DNA of 64,000 bases from Novosphingobium sp. PhB57 (GTDB taxonomy: Bacteria; Pseudomonadota; Alphaproteobacteria; Sphingomonadales; Sphingomonadaceae). This document shows, one piece after another, positions 42,137 to 49,710 of the stretch. Below the pieces are notes generated by a model. That model was given only the letters and a program-made list of their open reading frames with translations, was not told the origin of the DNA and ran no database searches. Numbering within the stretch: the first letter of the stretch is position 1; each line of letters starts with the position of its first letter. A program made the position numbers and the translations under genes. The stretch is from assembly GCF_004342985.1 (NCBI RefSeq), contig NZ_SMBO01000008.1, positions 62,001-126,000 of the forward strand, in the 5' to 3' direction.

Positions 42137-44623
42137 ATGGCGCACGGTCGGGTGAAGTCTTTATCCGTTTTCAATCAGATCCAGAAGCTCATCGCGGCGG
42201 GTGCAACAGCATTGTTATTCGCGACCGCAATGCAGCCGGTCAACGCGGAAATAGTACCCATCAATGCGCGTGCGAACACGCCAGCCCCCGTCGAGAATTA
42301 TCTCAAGATGGGAACGGGCGCAGGTCCAGGTGGCGTTATTGCCATCAACAACAGCTTCATCACCCGCGACGGCCGACCTTGGATACCGATAATGGGGGAA
42401 TTTCACTTCTCGCGCTTTCCCTCTGCTTTTTGGGAGGAGGAGTTGCTGAAGATGAAGGCGTCTGGCATTAATACTGTCGCGACGTACATCATATGGAACC
42501 AGCATGAGTTGGAACCCGACAAGCTCGATTGGTCGGGCGACCGTGACTTGCGCCGCTTCGCTCAACTCTGTGCGAAACACGGGCTGTTCCTGTACATTCG
42601 GCCAGGCCCTTGGGTTCATGCCGAAACGCGCATGGGAGGGTTGCCCGACTGGGTGGTTGAAAGCACGCGACGCCGCACGAACGATCCTGCCTATCTGGCG
42701 CAGGTGGAGCGGTTCTGGAGTGGAGTAGCAGAGTCGCTGCGCGGACTGTTGTGGAAGGATGGCGGGCCGGTCATCGGGATGCAGGTCGAGAATGAATATA
42801 ACCTCACAGGCCCCGGAAAAGGTCCCGACCATATCGCCGCCCTCAAGCGACTGGCGCACAAGCTAAACCTAGACCTGCCGCTTTATACTGTGACCGGATG
42901 GGACAATGCAGCCTACCCGCGTGGCGATGTCGCACCTGTCACCGGCGCCTATGTCGATGAGCCATGGAGCGCTTCGACCCGCGAACTACCCCCGCGTGAA
43001 GCTTATGCCTTCCGCTTCAAGAGCCGGATCGCCGCCGGTTTAGGCGCCCAGACCGAAGGCGACAAGACGCGCGTCCCCGATGCTGACAAGGACCGTGACT
43101 TGACTCCGTTTCTGGGCGCGGAATATGGGCCGGGCCTGCCAGTCATGTATCGTCGTCGCCCTTTGGTCGCACCCGACGACATCGCTGCAATGATCGTTAC
43201 CCAGATCGGGTCGGGCCTCAACCTGCTTGGCTATTATATGTATCATGGCGGAGCCAATCCGACGGCCTTCGAGCGCGGTCTTGAAGAGACGACCGCGAGC
43301 GGCAGCGCCAATGATGTGCCCCGCATTGCCTATGATTTTCAGGCGCCGATCGGCCAATATGGCGAGGTAAATCCGGTTAACGGGTATCTGCGGCCACTGC
43401 ATTATTTCCTGGCCACATTCGGTGAAGATCTGGCGCGCATGACGGCGCGTCGACCTGACGCCGTCCCTGCGACGCCCGGCGATCTCAACACGCTGCGCGC
43501 GGCGGTCCGCAGCGAAGGGGACCGCGGGTTCCTGTTTGTGAACAACTATGTACGCCAATATGCGATGGCCGAGCATCGCGATGTGCAATTCGACATCCAT
43601 CTGGCCGATGGCGACCTGCGTCTTCCCTCGCGTCCCATAACGGTCAAAAACAAAGCGTATTTCTTTTGGCCCTTCAATATGGACCTAGAAGGCACAAAGT
43701 TGCGTTGGGCGACGGCGCAGCCGATCACCCGGATCGACGGCGCCGACGGTGGGCTGCTGCATGTCTTCAGCGCCGCGAATGACGTGCCCGTCGAATTCGT
43801 TTTCACAGCCGCGGACATCGTCAGCATATCGGCACGAACGCGGCGCGACGGGGACCGGCTGATCGCGGATATCCATCCGTCGCGCACTCGGTTCGTCACC
43901 GTCAGGACTAAAGCAAACAAGACGATCCGGCTGCTGGTCCTTCCTGCTACCGACACGCGAAAGCTTTGGGTGGGCGACATGTTGGGCGTGCGACGGGTGC
44001 TTTTGAGCGACGCGGCGGTATTTAGTGAAAAGGGCAAGCTGCTGCTTCGGCAGCGCGGCGACGCGAACTTCACCTTTGCGGCCTGGCCGGCGTTACCCTC
44101 GCTTCCCGGAGTGCGCCGCGCCAGCGTCCATGACCTTCCCATCTACCGGGGGAGCGTGAACGCGGTAGCGCCGCTGAAGGTCGAGGTGAAGCAAATCCGC
44201 CAGGCATCGGCGGCGGGCCCGCTCAAGATGAGCGGTCCCAGAAACTCTGCGGTCCAACCGGTCGCCGAGGCTTTCGATGGGGCCGCTGCATGGGATATTT
44301 CGGTTCCGGAGCAGAGTCTGAAGGGGGTTGAAGATGCATGGCTCAGCATCGACTATCGGGGTGATGTTGGCAGGCTGTTCGACGGAAACACGATGCTAGA
44401 TGACAGTTTCTGGGACGGGCGCGTTTGGCATGTCGGCCTCAAGCGATTTCGCGCGCGGCTCGGAAAGCCCTGGCAACTGAGCATTGTTCCCTTACCGGCT
44501 GACGCGCCGATCTATCTTGATCAGGCCGTCCGCCCCAAGTCCGGTGAAGGAGTGGCCGCTGAACTTCGTTCTCTTACGCTTGAACCCGAATATCAACTTG
44601 AACTGGGAGCGATCCGGCCGTGA
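42137..44623 (+). CDS. GH35 beta-galactosidase, secreted
   Basis: About 828 residues. Start uncertain: ATG 42137 (or GTG 42152) gives a signal peptide ending ATALLFATAMQPVNA, but without a clear ribosome site; ATG 42020 has a G-rich site yet adds ~40 residues before the signal. GH35 TIM barrel: RDGRPWIPIMGEFHFSRFP, IIWNQHELEPDKLDW, RPGPWVHAETRMGGLPDWV, acid/base Glu in MQVENEYN, nucleophile Glu in LGAEYGPGLPV. The C-terminus is beta-rich. Removes terminal beta-galactose from glycans, probably in the periplasm. Overlaps the GH78 gene start by 4 bases (GTGA). Confidence 0.88.
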   Translation: MAHGRVKSLSVFNQIQKLIAAGATALLFATAMQPVNAEIVPINARANTPAPVENYLKMGTGAGPGGVIAINNSFITRDGRPWIPIMGEFHFSRFPSAFWEEELLKMKASGINTVATYIIWNQHELEPDKLDWSGDRDLRRFAQLCAKHGLFLYIRPGPWVHAETRMGGLPDWVVESTRRRTNDPAYLAQVERFWSGVAESLRGLLWKDGGPVIGMQVENEYNLTGPGKGPDHIAALKRLAHKLNLDLPLYTVTGWDNAAYPRGDVAPVTGAYVDEPWSASTRELPPREAYAFRFKSRIAAGLGAQTEGDKTRVPDADKDRDLTPFLGAEYGPGLPVMYRRRPLVAPDDIAAMIVTQIGSGLNLLGYYMYHGGANPTAFERGLEETTASGSANDVPRIAYDFQAPIGQYGEVNPVNGYLRPLHYFLATFGEDLARMTARRPDAVPATPGDLNTLRAAVRSEGDRGFLFVNNYVRQYAMAEHRDVQFDIHLADGDLRLPSRPITVKNKAYFFWPFNMDLEGTKLRWATAQPITRIDGADGGLLHVFSAANDVPVEFVFTAADIVSISARTRRDGDRLIADIHPSRTRFVTVRTKANKTIRLLVLPATDTRKLWVGDMLGVRRVLLSDAAVFSEKGKLLLRQRGDANFTFAAWPALPSLPGVRRASVHDLPIYRGSVNAVAPLKVEVKQIRQASAAGPLKMSGPRNSAVQPVAEAFDGAAAWDISVPEQSLKGVEDAWLSIDYRGDVGRLFDGNTMLDDSFWDGRVWHVGLKRFRARLGKPWQLSIVPLPADAPIYLDQAVRPKSGEGVAAELRSLTLEPEYQLELGAIRP

Positions 44624-47412
44624 GCCATGCAATGCCCTCTCGAATAACGCGGCGTCAGGCCGGCAAAATCCTTGTTGGCGGTTCTGCGGCTCTCCTGCTG
44701 CCCGCTGCCAACGGTCGACCAAGTGTGATGGCCAGGGATTGCAAGGTCGAATGGCGCGTCAATCCGGTCGGGATCGACAGCGATCGTCCGCGTTTTCGCT
44801 GGTGTCTCGATACCGGCCAGGACGCAGGGCCGGTCCGGCAGAAGGCCTTTCGCATCCGCATGATCGGCGATGTGGGAAGCGGACAGGCGGATCAGATAGT
44901 CAGCGACAGTGGCTGGGTTCGCTCATCCGAATGCCGATGGCGGCCGGCTTCTGCTTTGCCGTTGCGTTCGCACAGCCGCTATGGCTGGGAACTGGCCATT
45001 CGCGTAGAGCATGGCGCTGAAACACCATCCGTGCAGGCCGGCCATTTCGTGACCGGCCTCATGCAGCCAATGCACTGGAATGCACGGTGGATCGGGGCGG
45101 AACCGGAAGGGAATATCCTGGGCAAGGCCGTCGAATGGCGCCGCCCGATACAGGACTCCGACCGGATGCCGCTGTTGCGCGGGCAATTTGAGGAAGCGGC
45201 CCCTGTTCAGGCCGCTTTCCTGTCGGTCATCGGCCTGGGGCAGTACACGCTCGCAATCAATGGCCAGGGCCTTAATGATGATCAATTGCGGCCAGCCTGG
45301 TCGCATTATGCCGACAGCCTCTATTACGACACGTTCGATGTCAGCAATTTTCTGCGACCCGGACTGACAGTGATTTCCGCGATGCTGGGCGACGGGTTCT
45401 TCAATGTGGAGGGTGTGAAGGACCGCTACACCAAATTTATGGGATCCTATGGCCGACCCAGGCTTCTCCTCCAGTTGCGGATGATCTTCGCCGATGGGCG
45501 GGAGCGGCTTTTCTGCACGGATGATTCATGGTCCTGCGCGGCCGGTCCGGTGATTTTCTCCTCCATCTATGGCGGCGAGGATCACGACGCGCGGTTGGAA
45601 CCTCTAGGCTGGCGCGAAACGGCGATCCCGCCCGCTGCTTTCCATCCGGTTTCGCTCCTGCCCCCGCCGGGTGGCCGCCTGTTTGCCTCGCCGCTGCCGC
45701 CTATGGCGGTAATGGGCAGACTCGAAAATCCTAAGATCACGGCTCTGCCCGGCGGCGCTCTTCTCGCGGACTTCGGCTTGAACTTCGCTGGACGACCCCA
45801 CGTCATGCTCGATCGGCTCGGCGCTGGCGAGAAGCTGGTCATGAAGCCTGCCGAACTGCTGGGCGTGGACGGGCATATCGATCAGGCCAGCGCGACGGGC
45901 GCCAGCGAGCCGGGCTATAAAGGGATCGCCTTTGCCTATACCGGTTCAGGTACGGCAGGCGCGCTAGAGTGGACACCCCGTTTTACCTACACCGGCTTTC
46001 GCTACTTGGAGATGGAAGGGGTCGAGCGGAAGAATATCCGCGCACTTCGCGGCGACGTCCTACATCTGGCTGCAGAGCGAAGCGGACGGTTCGCCTGTTC
46101 GGATGAAGGACTGGTGCATATTCACCAGCTTATCGAGCAAGCCTTTCTAAGCAACTTCGCTAGTGTTCTAACTGACTGCCCGCATCGGGAAAAGCTGGGG
46201 TGGCTTGAACAGGTCTATCTCAATGCGCCGACCGCCTTCTTCAACCGCGACTGTGCAGCCTTGTACGAGAAGATCGGTCGCGACATGCGCGACGCGCAAC
46301 GCGACAATGGCATGGTGCCCTCGGTCGCCCCGGAGTTCGTCGAATTTGTCCGGCGCGACGGCAGTGACACCGATTTTCGTGATTCTCCGGAATGGGGTTG
46401 TGCGATCGTACTCGCACCCTGGGCCGCATATCGCTTCTACGGTGACACCATGGTCCTTGCCGAAAATTTCGATGCGATGCAGCGCTACGCCGCTTATCTT
46501 GAAGGACGCGCGGTCGACGGTCTGGTCGATTTTGGCTTGGGCGACTGGTTTGACATCGGTCCCTCAAAGCCGGGCAAAGCGCAATTGACTACAAGGGCCT
46601 TTACCGGGACAGCGACCCTGTTCGCAGTGTTGGCGACCATGGCCCGTATCGGCGCCTTGCTCGATCGTCCTGCCGACGCCGCGCTCTATCGTCGCAAGGC
46701 GGCCGCGGTCAAAGACAGGATCAACGCGCAATTCCTTGATCCGGCGCGTGGCATCTATGATCGCGGCAGCCAGACGGCCCAGGCGATGGCGCTCGCACTT
46801 GGCATCGCGGAACCCCGGCAGCAGCATAAGGTGCTGGCGCGCCTGATCGAGGACATAAAGCAACGCAACTATCATGTCAGCGCGGGGGATGTGGGCTTCT
46901 ACTATCTCGTTGAAGCGTTGACCCAGACAGGCGGGGCCGACATTTTATACGCAATGCTCAAAAAAACGGATGCTCCCAGCTATGGTGCCCAGATTGCGCA
47001 GGGAGCGACGGCGCTGACCGAAGCGTGGGACGCTGCTCGCCACGCATCGCAGAATCATTTTATGCTCGGCCATGCCGAAGCCTGGCTGTTTGGCGGCCTG
47101 GGCGGAATTAGAATGGACTTTACTCGAAAAGACGCCCCGATCCTGATAGCGCCGCAGCCGGTGGTAGGTGTCGAATGGACCGATGTCAGCCTGACGTCGG
47201 TCCTTGGCGATGTACGATGTGCCTGGCGTCAAGCGGACGGAGAAATTTCGATTGAGGCATCGGTCCCGACCGGCGCTCAGGCCGACCTCATTTTGCCGAC
47301 TTCGCCCTCTACACATTTGGCGTCTTCGCGATCGATGCGGCTCGGTTCGGGCCGTCATCATTTCACAGTACCTTTAGCGATCGCTAGTGCAAACGCGTCA
47401 AACCTAACGTGA
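44620..47412 (+). CDS. GH78 alpha-L-rhamnosidase, Tat-exported
   Basis: 930 residues from a GTG that overlaps the GH35 stop. Twin-arginine signal SRITRRQAGKILVGGSAALL. Bac_rhamnosid domains: N-terminal beta domains (AFRIRMIGD..., WNARWIG, ARWIGAEPEGN), then the (alpha/alpha)6 barrel with the conserved DCPHREKLGWLEQVYLNAPT and the acidic DFGLGDWFDIGP and GATALTEAWD motifs. Hydrolyses terminal alpha-L-rhamnose. Together with GH35 it suggests a galactose/rhamnose-containing glycan or glycoside (plant cell-wall or flavonoid glycoside). Confidence 0.92.
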   Translation: MSHAMPSRITRRQAGKILVGGSAALLLPAANGRPSVMARDCKVEWRVNPVGIDSDRPRFRWCLDTGQDAGPVRQKAFRIRMIGDVGSGQADQIVSDSGWVRSSECRWRPASALPLRSHSRYGWELAIRVEHGAETPSVQAGHFVTGLMQPMHWNARWIGAEPEGNILGKAVEWRRPIQDSDRMPLLRGQFEEAAPVQAAFLSVIGLGQYTLAINGQGLNDDQLRPAWSHYADSLYYDTFDVSNFLRPGLTVISAMLGDGFFNVEGVKDRYTKFMGSYGRPRLLLQLRMIFADGRERLFCTDDSWSCAAGPVIFSSIYGGEDHDARLEPLGWRETAIPPAAFHPVSLLPPPGGRLFASPLPPMAVMGRLENPKITALPGGALLADFGLNFAGRPHVMLDRLGAGEKLVMKPAELLGVDGHIDQASATGASEPGYKGIAFAYTGSGTAGALEWTPRFTYTGFRYLEMEGVERKNIRALRGDVLHLAAERSGRFACSDEGLVHIHQLIEQAFLSNFASVLTDCPHREKLGWLEQVYLNAPTAFFNRDCAALYEKIGRDMRDAQRDNGMVPSVAPEFVEFVRRDGSDTDFRDSPEWGCAIVLAPWAAYRFYGDTMVLAENFDAMQRYAAYLEGRAVDGLVDFGLGDWFDIGPSKPGKAQLTTRAFTGTATLFAVLATMARIGALLDRPADAALYRRKAAAVKDRINAQFLDPARGIYDRGSQTAQAMALALGIAEPRQQHKVLARLIEDIKQRNYHVSAGDVGFYYLVEALTQTGGADILYAMLKKTDAPSYGAQIAQGATALTEAWDAARHASQNHFMLGHAEAWLFGGLGGIRMDFTRKDAPILIAPQPVVGVEWTDVSLTSVLGDVRCAWRQADGEISIEASVPTGAQADLILPTSPSTHLASSRSMRLGSGRHHFTVPLAIASANASNLT

Positions 47413-48092
47413 ATCGGCGCGCATCCATCGTTTGCCACCTTGCCACTGAGGAATCGGCCACGCGTGGACGTAAAGGTTCGAATAACCGACCGTCCGGACT
47501 CAGGCATCCCAGTTGCCTCTGGCAGCTGATTTGGGTCGCGAGCCGCCTGCGGCATCCGCATAGGCGAAGGGCAGTTTTCCTGCCTTCGCTTCTCCGAACG
47601 CGACATTCCGGATTCGGCCAGTCCAGCCCATTCAGGGAACGATCATCAGGGCTTCAGGAATGGCAGGTGTTAGATGGGGACCTGCCATTCCCCGCCCGGC
47701 TCGCGAACGACCGTTTTGTCCCAGCCCAAGGCGTTCGACGCTGGGGCAACTCCGACCCTTTGCGGCCGTTCAATGCCATATTTTCCGTTCCCAGCTGCGG
47801 ACGTTCTGCTTTGGCGGCAGGTCGCGACCAAACTAAGACGTTTGGAGACTAACGCATGAACGGCCAAGCGTTCTGAAACCCGCCATTCACGGAGTGGGTT
47901 GGCCGGGAACCTAGACTCCATCCCGGTCGCTCTGCCGCCTGCAGTCGTTCTCGCACGTGACTGGTTCGTGGAGGTGCAGCACCGCCGCAGGGCCGGTGCC
48001 GAATTTTCGTTGTTTACTGTGGGGACGAAGAATCGGTTAGTCATCAGTCAGCTCGGACGAGACGACCGATTTTTGTCATAATCTCCCCTTAT
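47413..48092. other. Gap without a gene, holds dispersed repeats
   Basis: About 680 bases. Repeat copy A occupies 47754-47831, preceded by a related block (47660-47750, GAATGGCAGGTG, ACGACCGTTTTGTCCCA) similar to 62664-62760. Near the end an inverted pair AATCGGT (48031-48037) / ACCGATT (48065-48071) is followed by TTTTGTCATAAT, a possible promoter for the sigma gene. No coding region supported. Confidence 0.5.
47754..47831 (+). repeat. Dispersed intergenic repeat, copy A (78 bp)
   Basis: Identical over 78 bases to the reverse complement of 15915-15992. Confidence 0.9.
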
Positions 48093-48677
48093 GTGCGCGA
48101 CGTGTCCGAAAAATCCTTCATACGTCACCGCCTGCACGAGGAGGATTCAGCCAATCAGTTGGATGATGGGTCATCGCTGCTCGCTAATGCCGACTGGCAT
48201 GCGGTAAGGCATGCAATCGTCGCTTATGTCCTGCGTAAAGGGCAGCCGCGCGATGTCGCTGAAGATGTGGCGCAAGAGAGCCTATACAAATTAGTCGCCT
48301 ATACCCGGCAAGGCCGCCCGGCGAGCCTTTACGGGCTGGCGCTCAAGATCGCGGGCAACAGCCTGATCGACCGGGTTCGTGGGGAAACCCGTTTCGGCGC
48401 GCCAGTGGACGAGACTTACGCCTGCGAGGCGCCTCTTCCCGACAAGGTGGCCGAAGATCGCCAGCAACTGGAGAGGCTCAATGCGGCGCTTGAGGGTATC
48501 CCATCGCTGCGACGTGCGGTCCTGATGCGCAGAAGGGTGGAAAACCAGTCACATGCGCGCATCGCGGCGGAGTTGGGCCTTTCCATTGCCGCCGTCGAGA
48601 AGCATATCGTGCGGGGACTTGGCGATTTGCGCAAGGCCATGGCGGATCGCGTCGCTCGCGGTAAGGGAAAGTCGTGA
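48093..48677 (+). CDS. ECF sigma factor (FecI-like)
   Basis: 194 residues. Region 2 (VAEDVAQESLYKLVAYTRQG) and region 4 (LNAALEGIPSLRRAVLMRRR then HARIAAELGLSIAAVEKHIV) are present, with no region 3. GTG 48093 is the earliest start (MRDVSEKSF); an internal start is possible because no strong ribosome site is seen. Paired with the FecR gene (4-base GTGA overlap) and the STN-type TonB receptor, so a cell-surface signalling sigma that should transcribe the receptor operon. Confidence 0.9.
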   Translation: MRDVSEKSFIRHRLHEEDSANQLDDGSSLLANADWHAVRHAIVAYVLRKGQPRDVAEDVAQESLYKLVAYTRQGRPASLYGLALKIAGNSLIDRVRGETRFGAPVDETYACEAPLPDKVAEDRQQLERLNAALEGIPSLRRAVLMRRRVENQSHARIAAELGLSIAAVEKHIVRGLGDLRKAMADRVARGKGKS

Positions 48678-49609
48678 CGCGCGAGGACATCGATAGCCAG
48701 GCCGCCTTCTGGGTCGATCGCATGAACCGACCGGTGTTCGATCCGGAGGAGGGGGTGGCATTCGACCGCTGGATGGGTAGCGATCCCGCGCACCGGGAAG
48801 CCTACGCCGCCATGTCCGCAATCTGGGAAGACGACGTGCCGGGACTGGCTCGGCTGGACGTCTCCGCCGTGAGTCCCGCAGCGGTGGCCGAGATCTGCAC
48901 GGGCGAGGGCAGGCTCCGGAAAACCATGATCTTTGCTGCGGCTGCCGTCGCCGTGCTGGCGGTGGGCATCGGCGCTGTCACGCGCCTGATGCCGCATACT
49001 TATTCCAGTACACCCGGGGCGGGCGCGACCATCGCCCTTGCCGACGGTTCACAGGTGCGCCTAGGCGGAAACAGCGCGATTACCGTGCAGTACCTGCCCT
49101 GGCACCGCAGCATTGAATTGACGCGCGGAGAGGCTGCGTTCGACGTGGTGCGCGATACCTCGCGCCCCTTTGCGGTGGATACGGGAGGCGCTCAGGTCGT
49201 TGTGCTGGGCACCGCGTTCCATGTCGACCGGCTTGGCAAAGATGCGATGGCCGTGCAGGTTTCGCGCGGGGCAGTGCAGGTGTGCGCCGGGGATCGGACT
49301 GAGGGACTGGCCGCCGGACAGGCCGCGCGAATATCGGGCAAGGTCATTCATCGCGTAGCATTGCAGGAAGAGGATCGTAACTGGGAAGCAGGCTGGTTCG
49401 TCGCACATGATGTGCCGCTCTCCGATTTGGTCGAAAAGCTGCGACGTTATAGTCATCGCGCGATTCATATTCCGGATCCGGGAATATCCAAACGTCTCAT
49501 CGTCGGCCGTTTCAAGGTCTCGGAACCGGAAGCTGCGCTGGAAGCGGTCAGGGTCTCTTATGGTCTGAAGGTTATCGAAAAATCTGGCGGCATTTTTATA
49601 ACGTCATGA
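48674..49609 (+). CDS. FecR-family anti-sigma/signal transducer
   Basis: 311 residues. N-terminal DUF4880-type helix bundle binding sigma (AAFWVDRMNRPVFDPEEGVA, HREAYAAM), one membrane helix (~84-104, MIFAAAAVAVLAVGIGAVTR), periplasmic FecR domain (LADGSQVRLGGNSAITVQYL, ELTRGEAAFDVV, VLGTAFHV) and a C-terminal STN-like segment. Carries the signal from the receptor in the outer membrane to the sigma factor in the cytoplasm. Confidence 0.92.
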   Translation: MTREDIDSQAAFWVDRMNRPVFDPEEGVAFDRWMGSDPAHREAYAAMSAIWEDDVPGLARLDVSAVSPAAVAEICTGEGRLRKTMIFAAAAVAVLAVGIGAVTRLMPHTYSSTPGAGATIALADGSQVRLGGNSAITVQYLPWHRSIELTRGEAAFDVVRDTSRPFAVDTGGAQVVVLGTAFHVDRLGKDAMAVQVSRGAVQVCAGDRTEGLAAGQAARISGKVIHRVALQEEDRNWEAGWFVAHDVPLSDLVEKLRRYSHRAIHIPDPGISKRLIVGRFKVSEPEAALEAVRVSYGLKVIEKSGGIFITS

Positions 49610-49650
49610 AAATGAAGTAAAAAAGACGCTGAACTTTCATAACAAAATTT

Positions 49651-49673
49651 GTCCGGATTGATCTTCGCGCGTC
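49651..49673 (+). promoter_or_regulatory. Candidate ECF promoter of the TonB receptor gene
   Basis: GTCCGG at 49651-49656 and CGTC at 49670-49673 (13 bases apart), in the only AT-rich gap between fecR and the receptor (GTCGTTTTAATCC follows). FecI-type sigmas often use a CGTC-like -10; the match is an inference. Confidence 0.35.
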
Positions 49674-49681
49674 GTTTTAAT

Positions 49682-49701
49682 CCCCGAACCACTAGTCGGG
49701 G
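49682..49701 (+). promoter_or_regulatory. Hairpin holding the receptor's ribosome site
   Basis: CCCCGA (49682-49687) pairs with TCGGGG (49696-49701), loop of 8 bases. The 3' arm includes the GGGG(GA) that serves as ribosome site for ATG 49711, so folding could mask it. Confidence 0.4.
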
Positions 49702-49710
49702 GACTGCATC

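Noticed and set aside
47670..48044. 124-residue minus frame before the sigma gene
   Set aside because: Overlaps repeat copy A and has no start site or family likeness.
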